From contig DATGEP010000317.1 of NCBI GenBank assembly GCA_035310125.1, positions 1-30,546 on the forward strand: DNA of 30,546 nt. The letters run 5' to 3'. This document shows positions 23,845 through 30,546 of this stretch, one piece after another. The position numbers and the translations under genes are program-made. Numbering within the stretch: position 1 is the stretch's first letter; each line of letters begins with the position of its first letter. The notes below the pieces were generated by a model. That model ran no database searches and was not told the DNA's origin. It was given only the letters and a program-made list of their open reading frames with translations. The stretch comes from DATGEP01 sp035310125. Lineage in GTDB: Bacteria > Chloroflexota > Ktedonobacteria > Ktedonobacterales > JADMIN01.

Positions 23845-23941
23845 AGTACGTGGACTCCTCTATATAGTCGCGCGGCCAAACATCCGCCCATGCACTAAAT
23901 GGCGGGGCCGGCCATCGCTCGTGCGTCGGCGTTATAGGCAG

Positions 23942-25180
23942 TTACTCCAACGTCACATCCAGGGCGCTGGCGACGGTGTTGATGTCTTTGTCGCCGCGAC
24001 CGGAGAGGTTGACCACGACGAGGTCATCCGGACGAAGATCGCCGCGCGCGCTCATCGCCAGCACTTCGGCGATGGCGTGGGAGGATTCCAGCGCGGGGAT
24101 GATGCCCTCATCGTGGCTGAGAAGCTGGAAGGCGCGCAGGGCGGCATCGTCGTCACAGGAGACATACGTCGCGCGGCCCGTCGCTTTGAGGTAGCTATGC
24201 TCCGGGCCGACGCCGGGGTAATCCAGTCCGGCGGAGATGCTATGCGTCTCCGACACCTGGCCGTGCTCATCCTGCAACAGATAGCTGAGCGTGCCGTGCA
24301 GAATGCCAGGCCGCCCCGCCACGAGCGTCGCGGAGTGCTTGCCGCTGGCGATGCCGTTGCCGCCGGCCTCGACGCCGATCAGCCGCACGTCCACGTCGCC
24401 CGCGAAGGGATAGAACATGCCGATTGAGTTGCTGCCGCCGCCGACGCATGCCACCACAACATCGGGCAGGCGACCCGCCGCGGCGAGTATCTGAGCCCGC
24501 GTCTCACGCCCAATGACGCTCTGGAAATCGCGCACGATGCGAGGATAGGGATGCGGGCCGATGGCGGAGCCGATGAGGTAGTGCGTCGTCTCGACATTGG
24601 TGACCCAGTCGCGGATAGCCTCGTTGATGGCATCCTTGAGCGTGCGACTGCCGGCGGTCACGGGGCGCACCTCGGCGCCCAACAGCTTCATCCGGAAGAC
24701 GTTCAGCGACTGCCGGCGGATGTCCTCCTCGCCCATGTAGACGATACACTCCAGCCCCAGCTTGGCGCAGACGGTGGCGGTGGCGACGCCGTGCTGGCCA
24801 GCGCCGGTCTCGGCAATAATGCGCCGCTTGCCCATACGTTGCGCCAAAAGCCCCTGCCCCAGCGCGTTGTTGATCTTATGCGCTCCGGTGTGGGCGAGGT
24901 CTTCGCGCTTGAGATAGACACGCGCGCCGGCGCGGGCGGAGAGCCGCGCGGCGAAGTAGAGCGGTGTGGGCCGTCCGGTGTAAGTGCGCTCCTGCTCGCT
25001 CAGCTCCGCGACAAAGTCCGGGTCGCGTCGAGCCGTGTCGTAGGCGCGCTCAAGCTCGTCCAGTGCGGCCATGAGGCTTTCGGGGACGAAGCGCCCGCCG
25101 AAGTCACCGAAGCGGCCTCGCGAATCCGGGAAAACGCCATGCTGGTACGCGCTGACAGAGTGTTCTATCTGTTGGGCCAT
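23942..25180 (-). CDS. trpB: Tryptophan synthase beta subunit
   Basis: This 412-residue PLP enzyme joins indole and serine to tryptophan in complex with TrpA. The PLP lysine is K102 in HTGAHKINN. The alpha-contact and active-site segments GRFGDFGGRFVPE (about 22-34), ETGAGQHGVATA and the phosphate loop CVGGGSNSIGMF are intact. It is of the TrpB1 type that partners TrpA. The ATG at 25178-25180 has a GAGG site. The repeat element 25186-25300 lies between it and trpCF. No truncation or insertion was seen. Confidence 0.96.
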   Translation of the reverse strand: MAQQIEHSVSAYQHGVFPDSRGRFGDFGGRFVPESLMAALDELERAYDTARRDPDFVAELSEQERTYTGRPTPLYFAARLSARAGARVYLKREDLAHTGAHKINNALGQGLLAQRMGKRRIIAETGAGQHGVATATVCAKLGLECIVYMGEEDIRRQSLNVFRMKLLGAEVRPVTAGSRTLKDAINEAIRDWVTNVETTHYLIGSAIGPHPYPRIVRDFQSVIGRETRAQILAAAGRLPDVVVACVGGGSNSIGMFYPFAGDVDVRLIGVEAGGNGIASGKHSATLVAGRPGILHGTLSYLLQDEHGQVSETHSISAGLDYPGVGPEHSYLKATGRATYVSCDDDAALRAFQLLSHDEGIIPALESSHAIAEVLAMSARGDLRPDDLVVVNLSGRGDKDINTVASALDVTLE

Positions 25181-25185
25181 GGGAA

Positions 25186-25300
25186 CCTCACCCTCTACCC
25201 CTCTCCGTGCGCGAAGAGGGGGTATCTATTGTCGCGGTTGCCGATTCTGCCGCGTTACGTGTTTTCGTCATTGGCTCGGGCGTCCGGCGAACGCCCCTAC
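25186..25300. repeat. Composite palindromic repeat between trpCF and trpB
   Basis: Three modules lie in order on the plus strand. 25186-25222 is CCTCACCC...CCCCTCTCCGTGCGCG...GAGGGGG. 25237-25252 is the exact 16-mer GTTGCCGATTCTGCCG. 25275-25300 is CTCGGGCGTCCGGCGAACGC followed by CCCTAC. The last module overlaps the trpCF stop codon TAG (25297-25299). All three modules recur elsewhere in the window. Confidence 0.85.
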
Positions 25301-26883
25301 ACGAGGTCGGCGGCGCTGGCGGCTGCCGTCTTTACCGCGTGTAGAAAGGCGCGGATCTTGGCTGGATCTTTCGCTTTGTCCGTTTCGACACCACTGCTCA
25401 CGTCCACGCCGCGCGGGTGAACGGCGGCAAGCGCCCCGGCGACATTCGCGGGCGAGAGGCCGCCGGAAAGTACACACGGCCAGCGCTCGGCGGCCCGGCG
25501 CGCCAGCTCCCAGTCGCCCGTCTGGCCACTGCCGCCGTACATGCCCGGCACGTGAGCATCCAGCAGCAGCGTCGCGCCAGCCAGCGCGTAGGCGTCCAGC
25601 GCTTCCAGGTCGGTGTCGGAGCGCAGGCGCACTGCCTTGAGCACAGGCCGTCCCGTGCGCGTCGCGACCTCGGCGCAGGCTTCCGGCGACTCATCGCCGC
25701 TTAGCTGTATGGCATCCAGCCCGACGTGCTCGGCAATCGCGGCAATCGTGGCGGCGGTCTCGTTCACGAAGACGCCGATGGCGAGTGGCACATGCATCTC
25801 TTTCGGGCGTCCGCCGGACGCCCCTCTAGTATCTCGTGACGGGGAGGGCGTCTGCCCTGGTGTTTCCACACCCAGCGCAATGGCTGGTAAGTCATGGCTG
25901 GCCGCTCGCTTGATCTCGCGCGCCCGCGTGGGTGCGAGATGACGATGCGCGGGAGCCTGTGGCGCGAAGATCAGACCGAAGGCATCGGCGCCAAACTCAC
26001 GAGTCAGCGCGATATGCTCTGGCTCAGCGAGGCCGCAGATTTTGACAAACGGCCGGCTCGCGTCCGCGAAGAGGGTGGCCGTTGCCCCGCCTGGCGCCGT
26101 TGCCAGCTCACGAGCCTTCGCCGCCGGATTGGGCGCTTTCATCAGCGCCTCGCCGACGAGAATGGTGTCCGCTCCCCACGCGCGGGCGCGGGCGGCGCCG
26201 AGCGCATCGAAGATACCGCTTTCGGCGATGAATACGCAGTCCGATGGGACGAGGGAGCGCAAATGACGCACGACATCGGTATCCACGGCGAAGGTGCGCA
26301 GGTCGCGACTGTTGACGCCAATCGCCACCGCGCCTGAAGCGACCGCCCGGCGTGTCTCCGCGGCGTTGTGCGCCTCCACCAGCGCCTCCATTCCCAGGTT
26401 CCGCGTGAGGGCAAGCAATGCGGCAAGCGTGTCGTCATCCAACAGGGCGCAGATGAGCAGCAACGCATCGGCGCCAGCGGCGCGCGCCTCGTAGACCTGA
26501 TACGGGTCTATAATGAAGTCTTTGCGCAGCACCGGCACCTCCACCGCCGCGCGGACGGCGCTCAGATGCGCCAGCGAGCCGAGGAAGAAGCGCGGCTCGG
26601 TGAGGACGCTGATGGCCGCCGCTCCACCTATGGCATACGCCGCCGCCTGCGCCACCGGATCGAACGACTCCGCGAGCAGCCCCTTCGAGGGCGAGGCGCG
26701 CTTGACCTCCGCGATGAGGCGCGCGGAGCCGCCGCGCGCGGGACGCAGCGCCGCTACGAATGCGCGGGGCGCGGGAGCCGCTGCCGTACGGGCGCGTAGC
26801 TCATCCAGCGGTTCGCGGGCTTTGCGCTCGGTCAGCTCGTCGCGGGTGGCGGCGGTAATGCGCTCAAGGAAGGTCTCGCTCAT
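25297..26883 (-). CDS. trpCF: Fused indole-3-glycerol phosphate synthase / phosphoribosylanthranilate isomerase
   Basis: This 528-residue protein carries two consecutive tryptophan steps. TrpC occupies about 1-265: IAEVKRASPSKG with K61, LRKDFI with K121, E170 in LVEAH and IGVNSRDL. TrpF occupies about 277-528: FVKICGL with the general base Cys283, GLIFAP, IQLSGDE and LLLDAHVPG with the catalytic Asp. In most bacteria the two are separate genes; fusions exist in enterobacteria. Residues about 340-367 (DNA 25783-25866) are a repeat-derived insertion between TrpF beta strands, flanked by AIALGV and LAIGVFV. The stop codon TAG lies at the edge of another repeat. The start follows the MBL gene by 5 bp. 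Confidence 0.93.
   Translation of the reverse strand: MSETFLERITAATRDELTERKAREPLDELRARTAAAPAPRAFVAALRPARGGSARLIAEVKRASPSKGLLAESFDPVAQAAAYAIGGAAAISVLTEPRFFLGSLAHLSAVRAAVEVPVLRKDFIIDPYQVYEARAAGADALLLICALLDDDTLAALLALTRNLGMEALVEAHNAAETRRAVASGAVAIGVNSRDLRTFAVDTDVVRHLRSLVPSDCVFIAESGIFDALGAARARAWGADTILVGEALMKAPNPAAKARELATAPGGATATLFADASRPFVKICGLAEPEHIALTREFGADAFGLIFAPQAPAHRHLAPTRAREIKRAASHDLPAIALGVETPGQTPSPSRDTRGASGGRPKEMHVPLAIGVFVNETAATIAAIAEHVGLDAIQLSGDESPEACAEVATRTGRPVLKAVRLRSDTDLEALDAYALAGATLLLDAHVPGMYGGSGQTGDWELARRAAERWPCVLSGGLSPANVAGALAAVHPRGVDVSSGVETDKAKDPAKIRAFLHAVKTAAASAADLV
25783..25866. repeat. In-frame palindromic repeat inside the TrpF part of trpCF
   Basis: The core CTTTCGGGCGTCCGCCGGAC followed by GCCCCTCTAG (25800-25829) is the same palindrome type as at 22932, 25275 and 30448. 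A second small inverted repeat, AGGGC-GTCT-GCCCT, follows near 25846-25860. The insert keeps the frame (about 28 codons) and interrupts recognisable TrpF sequence. Confidence 0.75.
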
Positions 26884-26888
26884 GGTTA

Positions 26889-27836
26889 TTACTCGCTCGG
26901 CGTGGGGACGTGTTTGTACAAAAAGCGCATGTTGGCGGGAAAAACGGAGGGCGCTTCCCAGTCCGTGTACTCGTAGGGGATGGGCAGCGCCGCCGCGTCG
27001 TCTTCGCTGCCGCCCGCCCGCACGGCGACATCCTCGGCGAGCGCCTGTAGATCGGCAATGTACTGCCGGGTGCTCGTGGCGTCCGCCGCTGTGCCGATGG
27101 GGCCGTGGCCAGGCACGAGCGTCTGAATATCAAGCTGCTCCACACGCTCCAGAGTGCGCCGCCACTCGTTGGCGTCACCAGCAAACGAGGGATGAGTGCT
27201 GACGGGGACCAGATCGCCCATGAACGCGATGCGGTCGGCGGGCAGATAGAGAAACGCATCGCTTGGGGTGTGGCCGCCGCCATAGGTCAGCAGCTCGGCG
27301 CGCCGCCGGGAACCGTGAAACACCATGCGTTCGGCGAAAGTGATATCCGGTAGCCGCAGCGTCATCTCCGCGATGGCGCCGTCGAGCGCACGCCACTCGC
27401 CGAGCTCCAGCGCTTTATCAGCGCGCCGCGCCGCGTCCGGCTCGGCACGCAGCTCTGCTTCAAGCTCGTCGAGATAGTCAGGATTGGCCTGTACCTGCTC
27501 CAACAGCTTCCTACCGCGCTCGGCGATGAGGTCGCGGGTGGTCTCCGTCGCGACGATAAGCGCGTCCGGGAACTCGGCATTGCCGAAGGTATGGTCCATG
27601 TGGTAATGGCTGTTCACCACATAGCGCACGGGCGAGCCAGTCAATGTCTCGGCTGCGGCACGCAGCTCGCGAGCGGGCGCGGGCGTCAGGAAGGTGTCGA
27701 AGACCAGCGCCGCGCCGCCCAGGTCCACGATGCCGGCGTTGCCCCAGGCGCCGGTTCCCGGCACAATGACGGCGGCATAGATACCGTCCGCCAGCTCTTT
27801 CAAACGGAAGTGGCGCGATTCAGGCACGTTCCCCAT
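26889..27836 (-). CDS. Metallo-beta-lactamase fold hydrolase
   Basis: This 315-residue protein starts at ATG 27836 (AAAGGAG site). The di-metal motif is visible: HYHMDH at 77-82, GGGHTPSD (third His), FMGDLV (bridging Asp) and VPGHGP (last His). The fold hydrolyses esters, thioesters, lactones or phosphoesters; nothing here points to a beta-lactam substrate. There is no signal peptide, so it is cytosolic. It sits in the trp operon between trpD (32 bp upstream) and trpCF (5 bp downstream), so it is transcribed with tryptophan synthesis genes. Whether it acts in the pathway or just shares the transcript cannot be said. Confidence 0.88.
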   Translation of the reverse strand: MGNVPESRHFRLKELADGIYAAVIVPGTGAWGNAGIVDLGGAALVFDTFLTPAPARELRAAAETLTGSPVRYVVNSHYHMDHTFGNAEFPDALIVATETTRDLIAERGRKLLEQVQANPDYLDELEAELRAEPDAARRADKALELGEWRALDGAIAEMTLRLPDITFAERMVFHGSRRRAELLTYGGGHTPSDAFLYLPADRIAFMGDLVPVSTHPSFAGDANEWRRTLERVEQLDIQTLVPGHGPIGTAADATSTRQYIADLQALAEDVAVRAGGSEDDAAALPIPYEYTDWEAPSVFPANMRFLYKHVPTPSE

Positions 27837-27868
27837 TTCGCTCTCCTTTCTTTCCGCTATGAAGTATC

Positions 27869-28915
27869 TCACGCCGTGACTGACGCCGCCGCGAGCGCCT
27901 GTGAGGTGGTGACGAGGGACTCCAGCGTGGTGACTGTCTGCGCCGCTCGGAGCGCCGCGCTTGCCTGTCGCACGCCATCGCGCAAGTCGCTGGCTCTGCC
28001 GGTCACATAGAGTGCGGCGCCGGCATTGATGGCGACCATTGCGGCGACAGCGCCAGTCTGCTGCCCGCTGAGTACCTCGCGCATGATAGTCGCGTTGCGT
28101 GGCGCGTCGCCACCTAAGACCTCATCACGGGGATGCACCGTCAGACCCACTTCTTCAGGCGAGATGGTATATTCCGAAAGCTCGCCGCTCTGCCCGCGGA
28201 CCTCACAAATACGTGTCGGCGCGCTCAGTGATAGCTCGTCAACACCGTCCTCGCCGTGGACGATGAGCGCACGCTCGCAGCCGAGACGTAGCAGCACATC
28301 TCCCATCAGCCGTAGCAGTTTCGCGTCCGCGACGCCGAGGACTTGATAGCGAGCGCCAGCGGGGTTGGTCAGCGGACCGAGGATATTGAAGACGGTGCGA
28401 AAGCCAATCTCGCGGCGCGTCGGCCCAACGTGGCGCATGGCGGGATGGTAGGTGGGCGCGAACATAAACCCGAATCCAACGCGCTCGACGCAGGTGGCTA
28501 CTTGTTCTGGCCCCAGCTCCAGCTTGACTCCTAGCGCCTCCAGCACGTCCGCGCTGCCACAGCGACTCGTGGCGGCGCGGTTGCCGTGCTTGGCGACGGG
28601 CAGCCCAAGCGATGCCACCAATAAGCCGGCGGCAGTGGACACGTTGAACGTGCCAGCGGAGTCGCCGCCGGTGCCGCAGGTATCCACCGCATGGATATGT
28701 GCGGGAAGCTGCACATGAACCGCTTGCTGGCGCATCCCGCGCGCCAGCCCCGTGACCTCGTCAACCGTCTCGCCCTTCAACCGCAGCGCCGTAAGGAACG
28801 CGCCAAGCTGTGACGGCGTGGCCGTACCCGTCATGATCTCCTCCATCGCCGCCGCGGATTCGGTCTCGCTGAGCGAGCCGCCCGCGACGAGGTGGGCAAT
28901 TGCGTCACGAATCAT
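27869..28915 (-). CDS. trpD: Anthranilate phosphoribosyltransferase
   Basis: This 348-residue enzyme couples anthranilate and PRPP. The PRPP-binding glycine loop CGTGGDSAGTFNVST (about 80-94), KHGNRAATSRCGSADVLEALG and the HPAMRHVGPTRREIGFRTVFN segment are complete. The acidic metal-binding DE pair lies in GVDELSLS. The start at 28913-28915 follows the B3/B4 gene by 18 bp. The C-terminal 20 residues are Ala/Thr-rich beyond the usual end but unremarkable. It is not fused to trpG, which is a separate gene two positions upstream. Confidence 0.95.
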   Translation of the reverse strand: MIRDAIAHLVAGGSLSETESAAAMEEIMTGTATPSQLGAFLTALRLKGETVDEVTGLARGMRQQAVHVQLPAHIHAVDTCGTGGDSAGTFNVSTAAGLLVASLGLPVAKHGNRAATSRCGSADVLEALGVKLELGPEQVATCVERVGFGFMFAPTYHPAMRHVGPTRREIGFRTVFNILGPLTNPAGARYQVLGVADAKLLRLMGDVLLRLGCERALIVHGEDGVDELSLSAPTRICEVRGQSGELSEYTISPEEVGLTVHPRDEVLGGDAPRNATIMREVLSGQQTGAVAAMVAINAGAALYVTGRASDLRDGVRQASAALRAAQTVTTLESLVTTSQALAAASVTA

Positions 28916-28933
28916 CGTCTTCTACACCCTTCG

Positions 28934-29665
28934 CTATGTCTCTGAGCTCAACAACGCGGCGCTCGCAAACTCACCCTGAGAGCCGTCTAGAATGCTCACC
29001 ACACGCGCCTGTCCCGCGTAGGTTTGCAAGAGATGTCGCAGATCGGAAACAGCGGCCTCGACGTCGGAGCGGCCATGCGCATGGTGCGCCTCGACAGTTA
29101 CCAGCGCCTCAGTCGTATCACCCTGTACGGCGCTTTGCTCGCTCTGGCGGAAACACCAGCGACGCGCGTGCACGTGGCCCGCGTCGTCGGCAAAGATCAC
29201 TTCGCCAGGGTCGGGATGCTCGATTATGGCATCACCCAGTGTCGTATATCGCTCCGTGCCATCGGCAAAGCGCACCGTCATCGCACCAGCAATGGCTCGC
29301 GTGTCGAAGAGCGCGACCGGCAGCGCGTAGCGGATGCTTACCAGATTGCCGAGGTCCACGAGCGTATTGATGCTCGGAATGCTCCCTTTCTTGGTGAGCC
29401 GGCGCAACAGCGCCTCGGCGGCGCTCCGATACTGCGTTGGGTCCACGCCGAATTCGCGAAACGCACCACGCCACGCCGCGAGCGCCGGTAGTTGGCTCAA
29501 CGGTGTCTCGCCGATGCGCGCCAGCACCGCCTGCTGTTCCGCCTCGAATGCCTCACGTAGCGCATCCGGGGTTGGCCCGTTGGTCAGGCCGCGGGCCAGA
29601 ATGACGCCGCCGACAACCGCGGGATAACGCGCGAGCAGCTCCGGCGCATAGCGAAACGTGACCAC
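28934..29665 (-). CDS. B3/B4 tRNA-binding domain protein
   Basis: This 243-residue stand-alone protein carries the B3/B4 domain, otherwise found as the editing module of phenylalanyl-tRNA synthetase beta. The typical helix-strand core is visible: FREFGVDPTQYRSAAEALLRR, then GSIPSINTLVDLGNLVSIRY and LPVALFD. Free-standing versions may hydrolyse mischarged tRNA, but many remain uncharacterised. The GTG start at 29663-29665 has an AAGGAG site. It lies 12 bp after trpG and 18 bp before trpD, so it is an embedded member of the trp operon. A link between tryptophan supply and tRNA quality control is an attractive guess without direct support. Confidence 0.85.
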   Translation of the reverse strand: MVTFRYAPELLARYPAVVGGVILARGLTNGPTPDALREAFEAEQQAVLARIGETPLSQLPALAAWRGAFREFGVDPTQYRSAAEALLRRLTKKGSIPSINTLVDLGNLVSIRYALPVALFDTRAIAGAMTVRFADGTERYTTLGDAIIEHPDPGEVIFADDAGHVHARRWCFRQSEQSAVQGDTTEALVTVEAHHAHGRSDVEAAVSDLRHLLQTYAGQARVVSILDGSQGEFASAALLSSET

Positions 29666-29677
29666 TCTGTGCTCCTT

Positions 29678-30367
29678 CTATACCGATGCGGCGACGGACG
29701 CCAGCTCCGAGGCTGTGTCGCCAGCGAGGCCGATCAGGGAGTCGTTCAGGAAGTTGCGGAGCAGGTCTTTTCCTACACCTGTCAGGATGGACTCCGGGTG
29801 AAACTGCATGCCCTGGATGGGATAGGCGCGGTGGCGCAGCCCCATGATCAGGGCGGGGAACCTCACCCCCGGCCCCTCACCGGGCGAGGCGAGGGGAGTT
29901 TCGGTTGCCGATTCTGCCGGACTGATCGTTTCGGCGGTGATTGCGAGCGCGTCCGGCAGGGTGGCGCGCTCCACGATGAGACTGTGGTAGCGAATGGCCT
30001 CGAAGGGGTTGGGAAGACCGGCGAAGACGCCGCGCCCATCGTGGCGGATGAGCGACGTTTTGCCATGGACCGGCTCTGGAGCACGAATCACGCGGCCACC
30101 AAAGACGGCGCCGATGCACTGATGGCCCAGGCAGACGCCCAGCAGCGGAATCCGCGGCCCCAACCGCTCGATGAGCGCGTTGGAGACACCGGCTTCGTGC
30201 GGCGTGCAGGGGCCGGGCGAGATGACGATATGCGTGGGTGCCAACCGCTCGGCCTCGTCTACGGTGATGCCGTCGTTGCGGCGCACCATCACGTCAGCGC
30301 CCAGCTCGGAGAGATACTGGTACAGGTTGTAGGTGAAGCTGTCGTAGTTATCTATCAAGAGCAGCAT
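29678..30367 (-). CDS. trpG: Anthranilate synthase glutamine amidotransferase subunit
   Basis: This 229-residue class I glutamine amidotransferase feeds ammonia to TrpE. LLLIDNYDSFTYNL opens the protein, the oxyanion segment is SPGPCTP, the nucleophile Cys79 lies in GVCLGHQ, and the triad is completed by FHPES (His190, Glu192). Residues about 148-172 (DNA 29852-29926) are extra compared with the family, falling between the ITAE strand and IMGLRHR, and are encoded by the repeat modules at 29861 and 29904. The start at 30365-30367 gives the family N-terminus; the frame further upstream translates repeat DNA. The ribosome site is weak (GGAAA). trpE lies upstream across a 100-bp repeat-filled gap. 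Confidence 0.94.
   Translation of the reverse strand: MLLLIDNYDSFTYNLYQYLSELGADVMVRRNDGITVDEAERLAPTHIVISPGPCTPHEAGVSNALIERLGPRIPLLGVCLGHQCIGAVFGGRVIRAPEPVHGKTSLIRHDGRGVFAGLPNPFEAIRYHSLIVERATLPDALAITAETISPAESATETPLASPGEGPGVRFPALIMGLRHRAYPIQGMQFHPESILTGVGKDLLRNFLNDSLIGLAGDTASELASVAASV
29852..29926. repeat. In-frame composite repeat inside trpG
   Basis: 29861-29897 is the CCTCACCCCCGGCCCCTCAC type followed by a GAGGGG arm. 29904-29919 is the exact 16-mer GTTGCCGATTCTGCCG. Together they supply about 25 codons (including ETPLASPGEGPGVRFP) and keep the frame. The same two modules in the same order lie between trpB and trpCF. Confidence 0.85.
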
Positions 30368-30390
30368 GGCACGTTTCCGTTCACACGATA

Positions 30391-30470
30391 GGCGGGCGCG
30401 GCAGGCAGCGCCCCTACACCGGACGCCGAGACGCCAGCGGTGCAAGCGAGCGTCCACCGGACGCCCCTAC
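30391..30470. repeat. Two palindromic repeats between trpE and trpG
   Basis: 30448-30470 (GAGCGTCCACCGGACGCCCC, then TAC) matches the palindromes at 22932, 25275 and 25800. 30391-30416 (GGCGGGCGCGGCAGGCAGCG, then CCCCTA) is a diverged relative. On the minus strand the first one begins with the trpE stop TAG. Confidence 0.75.
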
Positions 30471-30546
30471 GCTGGGTGGGCGTGGCGTGGCACAGCGGAT
30501 TGCGCCGCTGCGTGGCGGGCTTCGGCTTCTTCGAGGGCACGCAGGA
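30467..30546 (-). CDS. trpE: Anthranilate synthase component I, C-terminal end only
   Basis: The last 25 or so codons read LRALEEAEARHAAAQSAVPR and a few more residues before TAG (30467-30469). RALEEAE is typical of the helix that ends TrpE (chorismate to anthranilate, using ammonia from TrpG). Its position directly upstream of trpG in a complete trp operon supports the call. The rest lies beyond the window. The stop codon coincides with the edge of a palindromic repeat. Confidence 0.7.
   Translation of the reverse strand, partial: LRALEEAEARHAAAQSAVPRHAHPA

Noticed and set aside
23816..24427. Plus-strand frames opposite trpB/trpA
   Set aside because: They are shadows of strongly recognised trpA and trpB on the minus strand.
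22873..30470. Insertion sequence or MITE with terminal inverted repeats
   Set aside because: No transposase, no clear terminal inverted repeats and no target duplication could be defined. The elements are described only as palindromic repeats.

Overview
The window is GC-rich chromosomal DNA from a free-living bacterium. The best guess is a member of the Chloroflexota (Ktedonobacteria-like). The reasons are an actinobacteria-like gene repertoire, lipoprotein and single-span membrane proteins with Pro/Thr/Ala-rich tails, a xylose-type ABC system with a one-domain ATPase, and many short dispersed palindromic repeats. This placement is inference from gene content; no rRNA or marker phylogeny is available here. 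No phage, transposase, CRISPR array or integrase was seen.

Left part (1-7067). On the minus strand lie tilS and hpt (the classical pair), a small single-span membrane protein and a lipoprotein that runs off the window start. A gene-free stretch of about 600 bp carries copies of a GTTGCCGATTCTGCCG repeat. It is followed by a secreted SGNH hydrolase, the C-terminal half of a class I methyltransferase (probably a remnant) and a GH15 glucoamylase/trehalase-type enzyme. A tRNA-Lys(UUU) with its own promoter is on the plus strand.

Middle part (7266-17786). A fumarylacetoacetate hydrolase family protein (minus) is followed by a plus-strand sugar locus. This locus holds a ThuA-like/Gfo-Idh-MocA fusion protein, a second Gfo/Idh/MocA dehydrogenase, a ROK repressor with a clear promoter/operator, a xylose-type ABC transporter (lipoprotein XylF, one-domain XylG, XylH) and a third Gfo/Idh/MocA dehydrogenase. 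The likely logic is uptake and oxidation of a pentose or polyol-type sugar under ROK control.

Right part A (17841-22041). Two tandem paralogous membrane-anchored proteins of no recognised family lie on the minus strand. They share a cytosolic N-terminal DFEIE motif, one membrane span and a Cys-rich extracytoplasmic domain. They are divergent from an EcsC-family gene that has a good promoter.

Right part B (22054-30546). A minus-strand tryptophan operon reads trpE (end only), trpG, a B3/B4-domain protein, trpD, a metallo-beta-lactamase-fold hydrolase, a fused trpC-trpF, trpB, trpA and a lipoate ligase-type gene. This operon is peppered with short palindromic repeats. Some copies sit in frame inside coding sequences (TrpG, TrpCF, the N-terminus of the ligase, and similarly TilS), and two ORFs (trpE, trpCF) stop exactly at a repeat edge. 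These in-frame repeat insertions and the paralogous membrane pair are the most interesting parts of the window.
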